Part shown: piece by piece, positions 38,308-48,166 of the stretch
How positions within the stretch are numbered: the stretch's first letter is position 1
Layout of the letters: each line of letters opens with the position of its first letter
The notes under the pieces: generated by a model
Databases searched by the model: none
Told to the model about the DNA's origin: nothing
What the model saw: the letters and a program-made list of their open reading frames with translations, nothing else
NCBI RefSeq assembly: GCF_000304475.1
Contig: NC_018945.1
Span: forward strand, 124,001-188,000
Source: Kazachstania africana CBS 2517
Lineage: Eukaryota; Ascomycota; Saccharomycetes; Saccharomycetales; Saccharomycetaceae
DNA: 64,000 nucleotides
Direction: 5' to 3'
Program-made: the position numbers and the translations under genes

Positions 38308-41034
38308 ATGGAGGGCGATCTGTCGAGTGGCATAGGGAAGAGGAGAGTCAGAAGAAGGTATGAAGATGAGCCTGCTATTCAGGAAGTGGAAAAAGAGAGT
38401 AGTTCAGGATATGTTTCCCATGATGATGGTGGTCTAGAAACAACAAATAGGCAGCCTGTTAGAAACGTATCTCGTTATGAAGGGTCACCAGACTATAAGG
38501 AATCACATGGCCACCCTAGCATACATGATAGAATAGGCCAGAGCCGGTACGGTGGCAAAGTGTTGACCAAAGAGGCGGCCGAAGCTCAAAAATATCAAAG
38601 GCTAATTAGGGATATTCGTCACTTGGAACAAAGAGTATCAAGGACTAGTTGGGAAAGTCTTTCCCGTAATGACCAGGATGAACTTGGTTTGAAAAGAGAT
38701 CTTCTAAAGTTGTATGAGCAAAGACAGTCTGAATCAAGAAAAAGTGCGCTCGCTGCTCAAGGAAGCCTGGATGCGAATAAGAATGATGCGCCAAGGCGTG
38801 GTAAACAATTTGAAAACACTGAGCAAAAGACCAGACAGCAAGTCTGGGAGGAGCGACAACTGGGAAATGCAGTTTCGAGGCAGGATACAGATGAAATCGT
38901 AATACCAGAATCTGAAAATTATGACTATGTGTTTGATGAAAAAGCCATGATTGATTTTACAAGTGATAATGAAGATTTATACTCAGAAACTGAAGAAGTT
39001 GAAGAAGAAGTCTTTCCAGAGGAACAAAAGTTATTGGACTCTTTAGAAAAGGAGGAGAACCGTATTTTGTCTGTAAAAGAATCGAGGAAATTATTACCCG
39101 TTTATCAATACAGAGATAAGCTAATGAAAGCTGTGAAGGAAAACCAAGTCTTGATTGTTGTTGGTGAGACAGGTTCCGGTAAAACTACACAGTTGCCTCA
39201 ATATCTTTTTGAGGATGGTTACACTCAAGGTAACAAATTTCAAATTGCCGTTACGCAACCACGTAGAGTTGCAGCAACCTCTGTTGCGACAAGAGTTTCT
39301 GATGAAATGAATGTTGTGCTCGGTAAAGAGGTGGGTTACAGCATTAGATTCGACGATAAAACTACGCCAAATAAGACAATTATCAAGTATATGACAGATG
39401 GTATGCTTCTTCGGGAATTTTTGACCGATTCTAAGTTATCAGCATACTCTTGTATTATGATTGATGAAGCACATGAACGTACACTAGCTACAGATATTTT
39501 ATTAGGTCTATTAAAGGGTGTTTTGGATCAAAGAAAAGAGCTAAGGATACTCATTTCATCAGCTACAATGAACGCCAAAAGATTTTCGGAGTTTTTTAAT
39601 AATTGTCCTATTTTCAATATTCCTGGTAGAAGATTCCCTGTAGATATTCACTACACTTTGCAACCAGAAGGTAATTACATTAGCGCTGCTATTACAACAG
39701 TATTTCAGATCCATACCACACAAGCTTTGAAGGGAGATATATTGGTCTTCTTAACTGGTCAAGAAGAGATCGAAACCACGAAGGAAAAGATTGAGCAAAT
39801 ATCTGCAAAATTAGGCTCACGAATACCTCAGCTAATTGTGACACCCATTTATGCAAATTTGCCAAATGAGCAGCAGCTAGCAATTTTTCAAAAGACACCA
39901 GACAATTGCCGTAAAGTTGTTCTAGCTACTAATATAGCGGAAACCTCCTTAACTATTGATGGTATCAAGTATGTCATTGATAGTGGTTACGTAAAGGAAA
40001 ATTCGTATGTCCCTTCTACTGGTATGACGCAGCTAGTGACTGTTGCATGTTCAAAAGCATCTACGGATCAAAGAGCAGGTAGAGCGGGTCGTGTAGGGCC
40101 TGGTAAGTGTTTTAGATTGTTTACCAAATGGTCTTATGAAAATGAATTAGAGCAAATGCCCAAAGCAGAGATATTGAGGACAAATTTATCAAATACTGTG
40201 CTATTGTTACTCTCACTGGATGTTACAGACCTTCTAAATTTTCCATTTATGGATAAACCAAGTATTTCTGCCTTAACCAAATCATTGGAAAGTCTGTATA
40301 TTCTAGGTGCTCTTGATAGTAAAGGTAAGATCACTGAACTTGGTAAGATGATGTGTGAATTTCCATGTGAACCAGAATTTGCAAAAGTATTGCATACCGC
40401 AGCAACTCATAAGAAATGCATTGGTGTTTTACAAGAATGCTTAAGCATAGTAGCAATGTTGCATGAAACAACCTCTATATTTGCAGGTAATAAGAAAGAG
40501 GCTGTCGCAGCGATAACTAGTGACATAGGAAGTGATCACTTACTATATTTAGAGATTTACAACCAATGGAGAGATTCCAATTATTCAAGAACCTGGTGCC
40601 TGGATCACAAAATCCAGTTCAAGACAATGTGTAGGGTAAGAAATGTACGTGATCAGTTGTTCAAGTGTTGTAAGAAGCTCAAGCTAACTAATATTCATGA
40701 ATCTACGTCGACTGCTAACGATAACGATGTCATCAGTAGGATTACTTGTGCTTTTATAAGTGGCTTTCCAATGAATATAGTTCAGTTAGAAAATGCAGGA
40801 TATAAGACAATCGGAAAAAGTAAGGGTGGTATAAGTGTTAACCTCCATCCTTCAAGCGTTGTTTTCCAAAATTACAAAGTGAATGCACAAAAACCTGATA
40901 AATTCATTCTGTATCAGCAATTGATTCTGACCTCAAAAGAATTTATCAGGGGCTGTTTACCTATATTGCAAGAAAATTGGTTAGTGGAAATGGTTCCACA
41001 TATGTTTGGACATTTGTCTAGAGACAAATTGTAA
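38308..41034 (+). CDS. PRP2: Prp2, DEAH-box spliceosomal RNA helicase
   Basis: I use the ATG at 38308 (MEGDLSSGIGKRRVRRRYE), which aligns with the S. cerevisiae start and its GKRRVKR block; an ATG at 38263 would add 15 residues. The 908-residue protein has a charged N terminus, helicase motifs GETGSGKT (about 286-293), TQPRRVAATS, DEAH (about 386), SAT, LTGQEEIE, ATNIAETSLTIDG and DQRAGRAGRVGPG, then winged-helix, ratchet and OB-fold regions. Prp2 remodels the Bact spliceosome before the first splicing step with Spp2. The presence of a spliced gene (EPT1) in the same window fits a working spliceosome. Confidence 0.97.
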   Translation: MEGDLSSGIGKRRVRRRYEDEPAIQEVEKESSSGYVSHDDGGLETTNRQPVRNVSRYEGSPDYKESHGHPSIHDRIGQSRYGGKVLTKEAAEAQKYQRLIRDIRHLEQRVSRTSWESLSRNDQDELGLKRDLLKLYEQRQSESRKSALAAQGSLDANKNDAPRRGKQFENTEQKTRQQVWEERQLGNAVSRQDTDEIVIPESENYDYVFDEKAMIDFTSDNEDLYSETEEVEEEVFPEEQKLLDSLEKEENRILSVKESRKLLPVYQYRDKLMKAVKENQVLIVVGETGSGKTTQLPQYLFEDGYTQGNKFQIAVTQPRRVAATSVATRVSDEMNVVLGKEVGYSIRFDDKTTPNKTIIKYMTDGMLLREFLTDSKLSAYSCIMIDEAHERTLATDILLGLLKGVLDQRKELRILISSATMNAKRFSEFFNNCPIFNIPGRRFPVDIHYTLQPEGNYISAAITTVFQIHTTQALKGDILVFLTGQEEIETTKEKIEQISAKLGSRIPQLIVTPIYANLPNEQQLAIFQKTPDNCRKVVLATNIAETSLTIDGIKYVIDSGYVKENSYVPSTGMTQLVTVACSKASTDQRAGRAGRVGPGKCFRLFTKWSYENELEQMPKAEILRTNLSNTVLLLLSLDVTDLLNFPFMDKPSISALTKSLESLYILGALDSKGKITELGKMMCEFPCEPEFAKVLHTAATHKKCIGVLQECLSIVAMLHETTSIFAGNKKEAVAAITSDIGSDHLLYLEIYNQWRDSNYSRTWCLDHKIQFKTMCRVRNVRDQLFKCCKKLKLTNIHESTSTANDNDVISRITCAFISGFPMNIVQLENAGYKTIGKSKGGISVNLHPSSVVFQNYKVNAQKPDKFILYQQLILTSKEFIRGCLPILQENWLVEMVPHMFGHLSRDKL

Positions 41035-41370
41035 ATTATATATGTCATTTTATGCATCACTTATGCAGTATTAAATTTAATATTCATTTTTTATGATTAG
41101 TTGCTTTTCCACACTTTAAGGGATTATTCGCGCTCTAAAGAGTAAGAAGTAAAGCTTTTACGGCACCAGAGAACCCATCGATTTATCGACCCTAGCTAGG
41201 ACCTTGATAAGTTTTGATCACTTGTTTAATCAGCTTCTTATTTAGTATATAGGGAAGAAAATACTTATATAATCTACTTTCAAATGATTCAGGCATCTTT
41301 GGTGACAGCACTCTAGATTAAGGTTCTTAACAATATTTTTATTCTGAACCATTCGAATTAGCTTAGAAAA
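41035..41370. other. PFK2 promoter spacer
   Basis: This 336-bp spacer lies between two plus-strand genes. It contains a TATA box (41266-41273) and a 10-bp palindrome CCTAGCTAGG near 41191. I saw no clear Rap1 or Gcr1 pair, which would be expected for a strong glycolytic promoter. Confidence 0.5.
41266..41273 (+). promoter_or_regulatory. TATA box of PFK2
   Basis: TATATAAT lies 98-105 bp upstream of the ATG at 41371 and is the best TATA match in the spacer (consensus TATAWAWR except the last base). Confidence 0.4.
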
Positions 41371-44265
41371 ATGGTCTACAAGACTCCCTTTGTCAATGGT
41401 ATTGCCTATACCACTATCACTACATACTCAAAGAGTAGTTTTGAAGAAACGCTCACTTTCTATAAGTCCTTATTGGAATTGAACGAGACAACTGTATTAA
41501 ACGATACTACTGTCATGCTAGCTAATGAGGTAACATTTATAATCGTAAAATTGATCGAAGATAGTAGCAAATGCCAAAATTTCCAAGTCTACAGAAAGAA
41601 CTTGATAGATCTAAGATTTGACCGAGACTGGCGTGGCCTAGCCGTCGATTCGATTACATTCACCGTTTCAAGTCTATCAATCATGATGCAGCATTTAATG
41701 AACATGAACTTACCATTCCAATGTTCACCAAGTATCACAGCGCCCACGCAAATCTACACGCTTGATCCCGTAGGTAACTTAATTGGGATGACAGGAACAA
41801 AAAATGCGATAAGTACACAACTTGCACCTCCAAAATCTCCCGTGTCAAGTGCACTACCTTCTAGGAGTAGTAGTACTCGAAACCTGAATAAAGATCTTTC
41901 CTCACATTTAACAACCGAGGGAGATTATCCATCACTTCCTCCTAATATAGACGTTTCTGATAAAAATAAACGATGTATAGCAGTTATGACATCTGGAGGA
42001 GACGCACCAGGAATGAACTCAAATGTTAGGGCCATTGTACGAACCATTATCTTCCACAATTGCAAGCCATTTGTTGTATATGAGGGATATGAAGGGCTAT
42101 TGCATGGAAATATCAAGGAAGTGCTTTGGGAAGATGTCAGGGATTGGAATGCGATGGGTGGTACTCTCATTGGTACTGCACGTAGTCCAGACTTCAAAAG
42201 ACGCGAAGGAAGAATACAAGGAGCTCACAATCTCATTAATTTTGGTATAGATGCCTTAATTGTTTGTGGCGGTGATGGCTCCTTAACGGGTGCTGATATA
42301 TTCAGAAGCGAATGGCCCGACCTAATCAAAGAGTTACTGGACACAAATAAGATAACGGAAGAGCAATATAAGAGGCATCAGCACCTGAATATTTGCGGTA
42401 CTGTAGGCTCTATTGACAATGATATGTCTTCAACTGACACTACTATTGGGGCATATTCTGCGTTAGATAGAATTTGTGAGGCTGTCGATTACGTCGAAGC
42501 CACAGCAAAATCGCACTCAAGAGCATTCGTTATTGAGGTAATGGGAAGGAATTGTGGCTGGTTAGCACTGATGACAGGTATTTCTACGGCAGCTGATTAT
42601 ATATTCATACCAGAAACTCCAGCTTCCAGCGAAACATGGCGTGAGGAAATGTGTGACACAGTGTCAAAGCATAGAGCCAGAAATAAGAGAACAACAATGG
42701 TTGTAGTAGCAGAAGGTGCAATAGCAGATGATTTGAAACCGATAACAGCGTCCGATATACATGAGACTTTAACGAAGAGACTAGGTCTTGATACTAGAAT
42801 CACTACGCTGGGTCACGTTCAAAGAGGCGGATCTGCTGTTGCCTACGACAGAATATTGGCCAACTTACAAGGTGTAGAAGCGGTTAATGCCGTTTTAGAA
42901 TCCACACCAACTTCACCTTCCCCTATCATAACTGTAAATGAGAATAAGATAAACAGGAAATCGCTGGTCGAATCTGTTAGACTAACAAAATCAGTTGCTG
43001 AGGCAATTAAGGCCAAAGATTTTAAAAAAGCAATGTCGTTAAGGGAAACTGAATTTGTGGAGCATTTACAGAACTATTTGGCCATGAATAGAGCTGATCA
43101 TTATGAGCCAAAATTACCCTCCGAGAACAGATTGAAGATTGCCATAATTAACATAGGTGCACCTGCGGGTGGTATCAATTCTGCAGTCTACTCAATAGCT
43201 ACGTACTGTATGTCCCAAGGACATAAACCGTACGCTATTTATAATGGATGGAGTGGGCTATCAAGGCATGAAAGTATCAGATCACTCAAATGGCATGATA
43301 TTTTAGGCTGGCAAAGTCGTGGTGGATCTGAACTGGGAACTAATAGGGATACACCTTCAAGTACAGACATGGGTATGATAGCTTATTATTTCCAGAAATA
43401 TCAATTTGATGGTTTGGTTCTTATTGGTGGATTTGAAGCATTTGTTTCCTTAGAGCAATTAGAGAGAGCGAGAGACACGTTCCCAGCCTTCAGAATTCCA
43501 ATGGTTCTCATACCAGCAACTCTTTCGAATAACGTGCCCGGTACCGAATATTCATTAGGAAGTGACACAGCTATGAATGCTTTGATGAAATACTGTGACG
43601 CTGTCAAACAGTCAGCAGCTTCCACCCGTGGCAGAGTTTTTGTTATTGAAGTTCAAGGTGGAAATTCTGGATATTTGGCTACCACTGTATCGCTTGCTGT
43701 GGGAGCACAAGCATCTTATGTCCCAGAGGAAGGTATATCCTTGGAGCAACTGTCACAAGATATCGAAACTATAGGACAATCATTCGAAAAGGCTCAAGGT
43801 AGAGAACGATTTGGTAAGATAATATTGAAGACAGGAAATGCTTCTAAGGCGCTAGGTGCAGCAAACTTGGCTAGGGTGATTCAGGCTGAAAGCGGAGGGA
43901 AGTTTGATGCGAAATTTGCAATACCTGGCCATATTCAACAAGGAGGATTACCTTCACCTATAGATCGTACCAAAGCTACGAGGTATGCTATTAGAGCAAT
44001 TGGTTTCATAGAGGATAGTCAGTCAATTATCTGTGGCTCAAGAACAGGAGACGAAGAATTCATGGCATATGACAAAAAGATATCAGCTACTGCTTCCGTC
44101 TTAGGAGTAAAAGGTTCTAGAATAACGTTTACCTCGATAAGAAAACTATATGATCAAGAAACTGATCTTCCAAATAGGATGCCGAAGACTATACATTGGG
44201 AGGGGACGAGAGCTATAGCTGATCATTTAGTTGGAAGGAAAACGGTGGGTGTAAACGGCACATGA
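41371..44265 (+). CDS. PFK2: Pfk2, 6-phosphofructokinase beta subunit
   Basis: The 964-residue protein has the fungal PFK layout: a glyoxalase-like N-terminal domain (about 1-190), a catalytic-type half (MTSGGDAPGMNSNVRAIVR at about 207, CGGDGSLTGAD, GTVGSIDNDMSSTD, VMGRNCGWLAL, GHVQRGG) and a regulatory half (INIGAPAGGINSAVYSIAT, ATLSNNVPGTEYSLGSDTA, GGNSGYLAT, GHIQQGG). It follows S. cerevisiae Pfk2 (YMR205C, 959 residues) more closely than Pfk1, for example in the start VYKTPFVNG and the LVGRK end. It commits fructose-6-phosphate to glycolysis as part of a hetero-octamer with Pfk1. In S. cerevisiae this gene is on chromosome XIII; here it sits inside the chromosome XIV-like block between PRP2 and CSE2. 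Confidence 0.97.
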   Translation: MVYKTPFVNGIAYTTITTYSKSSFEETLTFYKSLLELNETTVLNDTTVMLANEVTFIIVKLIEDSSKCQNFQVYRKNLIDLRFDRDWRGLAVDSITFTVSSLSIMMQHLMNMNLPFQCSPSITAPTQIYTLDPVGNLIGMTGTKNAISTQLAPPKSPVSSALPSRSSSTRNLNKDLSSHLTTEGDYPSLPPNIDVSDKNKRCIAVMTSGGDAPGMNSNVRAIVRTIIFHNCKPFVVYEGYEGLLHGNIKEVLWEDVRDWNAMGGTLIGTARSPDFKRREGRIQGAHNLINFGIDALIVCGGDGSLTGADIFRSEWPDLIKELLDTNKITEEQYKRHQHLNICGTVGSIDNDMSSTDTTIGAYSALDRICEAVDYVEATAKSHSRAFVIEVMGRNCGWLALMTGISTAADYIFIPETPASSETWREEMCDTVSKHRARNKRTTMVVVAEGAIADDLKPITASDIHETLTKRLGLDTRITTLGHVQRGGSAVAYDRILANLQGVEAVNAVLESTPTSPSPIITVNENKINRKSLVESVRLTKSVAEAIKAKDFKKAMSLRETEFVEHLQNYLAMNRADHYEPKLPSENRLKIAIINIGAPAGGINSAVYSIATYCMSQGHKPYAIYNGWSGLSRHESIRSLKWHDILGWQSRGGSELGTNRDTPSSTDMGMIAYYFQKYQFDGLVLIGGFEAFVSLEQLERARDTFPAFRIPMVLIPATLSNNVPGTEYSLGSDTAMNALMKYCDAVKQSAASTRGRVFVIEVQGGNSGYLATTVSLAVGAQASYVPEEGISLEQLSQDIETIGQSFEKAQGRERFGKIILKTGNASKALGAANLARVIQAESGGKFDAKFAIPGHIQQGGLPSPIDRTKATRYAIRAIGFIEDSQSIICGSRTGDEEFMAYDKKISATASVLGVKGSRITFTSIRKLYDQETDLPNRMPKTIHWEGTRAIADHLVGRKTVGVNGT

Positions 44266-44332
44266 AGACTTTTACATATAGTAATATTATTATGATAAAT
44301 ATGTGTACATATATTAAATTGTTGTATACCGA

Positions 44333-44815
44333 TTAAAAGGATATTTCTATATCGTTATCTGTCGAGTCTCTCGGTATAGCACTATCGTCATTTTCGCTTT
44401 CCGGACTATCCTCTCTTTCATAACCATTGTCCTCAAGAACATTATTTATTCTTTCACTCAGCTTGGCAAATAGGTTTTTCTTAATCTGTGCTTCATTTTC
44501 TTTATTTTGTAAATAGTTTTCCCAGTAATCAATATCATAACTGAGTAAATTTATTAGTTGTTCATTATTTTGAATTAACGATTTACTATTTTTAAGTCTA
44601 TGCTTGATGAAACCTGTTGCATTTTCCATCTGGTTTAAAGATTGGTTTGGATTTTTCATGATATTATGTAATGAGTAGAAAATGTGTGGTATAAATTCCC
44701 CTGTTGTAGATTGTGTAGCCACGTTCCCTGTAATATTTGTCTTTGAGCTCTGGTCTACTTTCTGAGGTAACAGCGCATCCCTTATAGCTTGTAAATCTGG
44801 ATTACTGAGACTCAT
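44333..44815 (-). CDS. CSE2: Cse2/Med9, Mediator middle-module subunit
   Basis: The 160-residue protein contains the Med9 signature TGEFIPHIFYSLHNIMKNPN, then a long helix (RLKNSKSLIQNNEQLINLLSYDIDYWENYL) that pairs with Med4 in the middle module. The C terminus is acidic and longer than in S. cerevisiae Cse2 (YNR010W, 149 residues). It is convergent with PFK2, with 67 bp between stops. Confidence 0.93.
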   Translation of the reverse strand: MSLSNPDLQAIRDALLPQKVDQSSKTNITGNVATQSTTGEFIPHIFYSLHNIMKNPNQSLNQMENATGFIKHRLKNSKSLIQNNEQLINLLSYDIDYWENYLQNKENEAQIKKNLFAKLSERINNVLEDNGYEREDSPESENDDSAIPRDSTDNDIEISF

Positions 44816-44985
44816 AGCTGTTTTTTGATGGAAGGTATAGTATTAAAGGGTAGGCTTCACTATATGTTTTGCACTCGACTATGGCAGTACTTTTCTAATT
44901 TGAGGAACGTTTTCAATTTTTCATCTATGTCGATATCCTCCATTCGAACCTTCTCGCGATCATAAAAAAAGATGCTATTCATAGT

Positions 44986-45012
44986 TATACATACATACAT
45001 GCATACATACAC
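44986..45012. repeat. ATAC tetranucleotide repeat
   Basis: Six or so imperfect ATAC units interrupted by one ATGC lie in the spacer between CSE2 (start) and NRM1 (stop). Confidence 0.8.
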
Positions 45013-45102
45013 CAGTGTGTTTTGCGACACATGTTGGTTAACCACACATATATACAATGGGGGCGATTGCCGTTGTTATAGATTGTATTATTATTAATAT
45101 TA

Positions 45103-45783
45103 TTATTTGGTGTTGTTGCTGTTGTTACTTGTAAAGAGATAAAGTAAGGATTTTGCAGCTTTAACACTCATTGGAGTTTCTTGTTTTTGAGCATATTTAC
45201 GTTGTGGAGTATTGCTACTGTTATTATCGCGGATCTCAAAGTTTCGAATGGGTGTTTTCACATGAAACATGATGCTAGTATTTGTATTTGATGTTATGCT
45301 TGTCTGTAAACCGGAATATTCTCCATTAGACGTAGCTGAGCCGTTTAAAGATGCAGACATCGTCAAATACTTTCGAGTACTGGATCTTGCAGGAGTCTTA
45401 TAGTTACCATGTGAAACGAGCAATTTTCTCCTCTTTACTACTGGTTCTGATTTAGTTCTCAGTGTTAAATTAACCCCTGTATTGGACAAAGATTTCAACT
45501 CAGAGAATTTCAAATCTGTTTGTTTCGTTTTGTATTTATAATATGCAAGTTGTAAACGAATCTGTAATTTTTTTGATACTTCATTAAAATTTCTATTTCC
45601 TGTAACAGGATTCCTCGATGGGGTTTCATAGGTAATATTTCTTGCTGGTGTATGATCAATCAAAGAGTGTATTGAGGGAAGTGAAGTCGCTGTCTTGTAC
45701 ACACCATTATCATTCGATAGCTTATTTAAACTAGAACCCGTCAACTCGCCCAATGGCAACCTACGATCACTTTCAGTAGACAT
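45103..45783 (-). CDS. NRM1: Nrm1, MBF corepressor (Whi5/Nrm1 family)
   Basis: I use the ATG at 45783 (MSTESDRRLPLGEL); an ATG five codons upstream is possible. The 226-residue protein is mostly disordered and basic, with the GTB motif typical of Whi5 and Nrm1 near residues 75-100 (LQIRLQLAYYKYKTKQTDLKF), which binds the Swi6/MBF complex. Several TP sites (HTPAR, ETPSR, KTPAR, KTPIR, NTPQR) are potential CDK targets. The C terminus has Asn-rich codons. Position between CSE2 and LRO1 identifies NRM1 (YNR009W). Nrm1 represses G1/S genes as cells leave G1 and is itself an MBF target; MCB-type cores lie upstream, consistent with negative feedback. Confidence 0.9.
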   Translation of the reverse strand: MSTESDRRLPLGELTGSSLNKLSNDNGVYKTATSLPSIHSLIDHTPARNITYETPSRNPVTGNRNFNEVSKKLQIRLQLAYYKYKTKQTDLKFSELKSLSNTGVNLTLRTKSEPVVKRRKLLVSHGNYKTPARSSTRKYLTMSASLNGSATSNGEYSGLQTSITSNTNTSIMFHVKTPIRNFEIRDNNSSNTPQRKYAQKQETPMSVKAAKSLLYLFTSNNSNNTK

Positions 45784-46027
45784 TTCTTCTATACACACTA
45801 TCTACCAGGAACCACACTCGATCACTACACTTTCTTCTCAATCATCACCATCACTACAACCTCCCAACTATATATATATGCATACACAATCCTCGAGGCT
45901 TCCAACACGCAAAGCAATAATGAATCCTCCTCTTCACAAAAGCAGTGAGTTTTTCACGTCTCTACACGACTTTCTGGGTATTTCTGACTTTTATTTGTTT
46001 ACGGCTTACTTGTTTTGGTCTAAGAAG

Positions 46028-46070
46028 AACGCGAACCACGCCATTGTTAGCAAAGCTTCTCGCGTCGCGT
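46028..46070 (-). promoter_or_regulatory. Cluster of three MCB-type cores upstream of NRM1
   Basis: AACGCGAA (46028-46035) fits wACGCGw, and a tandem TCGCGTCGCGT (46060-46070) gives two overlapping ACGCGA cores on the minus strand. They lie about 245-290 bp upstream of NRM1. These match the MBF-bound element, though none is the perfect ACGCGT. Confidence 0.55.
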
Positions 46071-46096
46071 CCAAAAAATTGTATAGATGGATATAT

Positions 46097-46150
46097 ATAG
46101 TAGCATAGTTAATATAGAATATAGTAGTATAGTTAGCATAGAATATAGTA
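46097..46150. repeat. 24-bp degenerate tandem repeat
   Basis: Two adjacent 24-bp units (46097-46120 and 46121-46144) agree at 21 of 24 positions, and the start of a third unit follows. The unit is AT-rich, built on ATAGTAG and ATAGTT. It lies just beyond the LRO1 stop codon. Confidence 0.8.
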
Positions 46151-46171
46151 TGGTATAGTAATTGAGTGGTG

Positions 46172-48166
46172 CTAATCGAAGGGGAAGGTTATGTTACGGA
46201 CCCAGTTCGTCACATTTGTAAGTAGTCTTGACTGGATGGTTTCTCCGAGTCCAGCAGCAACTTTCAGGATGTATTCGTTGAGTTCTGCACTGCCCAGGAT
46301 ATCCACATGTTCAGCACTGTTGACACCGCCTCTCATGTCAAATCTGTCTGGCTGATGCTTGATCTCCACTATAGTAACTTTAATGCCGCTGGGATTGTAA
46401 GGTGAGACGCCTTCAGCCCATTTGTGGCACATCGCATGTGTCACTATGGGCACAGTACCGTCACCGTCCGTGAGAAACACTGGTTGCTCACTTTCATAGT
46501 CAATAGTCAAGTTCAATCCCGTCGTCCTATCTGTCTCTTCCTTGTAAACGTATGCTCTCTCGGTAGGGTTTCCGACTCCGTATATACAATAGATCTTCAT
46601 ACTTGGCGCATTCGGTAATGCAACTTCTAATGGATTCGTCCAATGTGAATGATGTTTTGCATTCGCTAATAAGTCAGACTCCGTCTTGGCATATCCAAAC
46701 GAATATTGATCCTCGATTCTCTTCTGTAACCAATTTGGACATAAGCTCATCAAGAGGTCAATAGCCCCTGTCATTGTTAAATTTTTACTATACTTGTCAC
46801 TATCAGTTTTCACAAATCTAATAAATTGCCCATATCTATCAGTAGTATTCTTTAACCCATCTTCAAATGAAGAGTCCATGTCGCCCCATATCAGTTCGCC
46901 CCCTTTTGGTAACATGGATGGAATACCACCCCAAGTCTGTAACATTTCTACTCTTTCTTTCCTACTGAAGAATTTTTCCAACCCATACATGGCTAGCGCA
47001 TTCAATTGTATGGTATCCTTCATTTCACCACTTATTAGAGCAGGTACAGCTTTTGGTGCTCCCAACAACGTGCCCGCAACATTGATGAAAGAATCAATAT
47101 ATTTCTCTACCCATCCATCTCCTCCATTACCATACATTGGTCCTTCTGCCTCAACCCATTTTAAAAAATAAAAGACAATCTGAGACCCCATGGAATGACC
47201 CACAAGGACGACTTTTTCATTATCGTTTAATTCATATAGCAGTTCTACCTGTTGCTTTAATTTGGTAAAGTATCTATCACGAACTTCTAAATCTAAATAT
47301 GCTAATCTCCAATCATAGGCAGCGGTAATCATACTATCGGGATTATAACCTATAGCACCCAAATTCTCTAATACTTTATTCCAAATCCAATATCCAGTGA
47401 CGAAAAAATCGCTTGACTCGAAACCTTGTGCAGCTCTCATTGTGAAATTTGGAGGATCTAACCCAGTCTCTGGATCCAACGACATATGCTTTAACCAGCA
47501 CAACTTATCTAAAAACATGGTTCTCAACATATAGAATGACCCCCACAATCTTTTCCTGAAATGTGGAGCACTATCGCAATCAGCGTCTCCGATTACACTC
47601 CAACTTTCAATCCCAGTAGAAATGACACCAGGAACCATCACAACGGGATGTTTTGGCTGGACATCAGCTTCTTTCAATAACTGTTTACCTACTGCAAAAT
47701 TCTGTTTCAAATCCTGTAATGATGAAGTCGTTAGATAACCATTCTGAATATCATTTATGAATGACGTAAACCCTTGTGGTAGTACATCTTTCCAATCATC
47801 TATATAATCTTTAAAATATTCGAAATTCATCAAATTATCAAATAATTCGCTATTATTGTTCGAAACATGTGTTGCTCCAAAGTAGAATGGTATTAGTACA
47901 CCAAGGAACGCACCCAACATAAAGATAAATCTTCTAGAATCTCTAAGTCTTTTCTTCTTGTGACTCTTTTTCTTCCTATGTTCATCTTCGCCGTCATGTT
48001 CATTCTTTTCTTTCTTGTGGTGTTTATGATGACTTCTGTGGGAACCAGAAGTGTTCTCATCCATTTCATCTTGATCATCTGTTCTGTCCTTCGTTTTCCA
48101 TTTCTTCCTTTTCACTAAAGCACTTGTTTCTGTATCAACCATGGTGTAGACAAAGCACTCTTCCAC
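46172..48166 (-). CDS. LRO1: Lro1, phospholipid:diacylglycerol acyltransferase (PDAT)
   Basis: The 664-residue protein (S. cerevisiae 661) is an ER type II membrane protein: a cytosolic basic, His/Lys-rich N terminus, one membrane segment (about 80-97), and a lumenal LCAT-type alpha/beta-hydrolase. The catalytic triad is visible: serine in GHSMGSQ at about 325, aspartate in LTDGDGTVP and histidine in SAEHVDI near the C terminus. The lid and substrate segments HPVVMVPGVISTGIESW and KRLWGSFYMLRTM are conserved. Lro1 makes triacylglycerol by moving an acyl chain from a phospholipid to diacylglycerol. An ATG eight codons downstream (48142, MVDTETSAL) is an alternative start. Confidence 0.97.
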   Translation of the reverse strand: MEECFVYTMVDTETSALVKRKKWKTKDRTDDQDEMDENTSGSHRSHHKHHKKEKNEHDGEDEHRKKKSHKKKRLRDSRRFIFMLGAFLGVLIPFYFGATHVSNNNSELFDNLMNFEYFKDYIDDWKDVLPQGFTSFINDIQNGYLTTSSLQDLKQNFAVGKQLLKEADVQPKHPVVMVPGVISTGIESWSVIGDADCDSAPHFRKRLWGSFYMLRTMFLDKLCWLKHMSLDPETGLDPPNFTMRAAQGFESSDFFVTGYWIWNKVLENLGAIGYNPDSMITAAYDWRLAYLDLEVRDRYFTKLKQQVELLYELNDNEKVVLVGHSMGSQIVFYFLKWVEAEGPMYGNGGDGWVEKYIDSFINVAGTLLGAPKAVPALISGEMKDTIQLNALAMYGLEKFFSRKERVEMLQTWGGIPSMLPKGGELIWGDMDSSFEDGLKNTTDRYGQFIRFVKTDSDKYSKNLTMTGAIDLLMSLCPNWLQKRIEDQYSFGYAKTESDLLANAKHHSHWTNPLEVALPNAPSMKIYCIYGVGNPTERAYVYKEETDRTTGLNLTIDYESEQPVFLTDGDGTVPIVTHAMCHKWAEGVSPYNPSGIKVTIVEIKHQPDRFDMRGGVNSAEHVDILGSAELNEYILKVAAGLGETIQSRLLTNVTNWVRNITFPFD

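Larger units (their letters stand above)
45784..46171. other. NRM1 promoter with 24-bp tandem repeat
   Basis: This 388-bp spacer lies between NRM1 (start) and LRO1 (stop), both minus strand. It holds MCB-type cores at 46028-46070 and a degenerate 24-bp tandem repeat at 46097-46150. A short plus-strand open frame across it (45695-46108) overlaps NRM1 antisense and looks non-coding. Confidence 0.55.

Noticed and set aside
45695..46108. 137-codon frame antisense to the NRM1 5' end
   Set aside because: It is partly the reverse of NRM1 and partly promoter DNA with MCB cores; no family resemblance.
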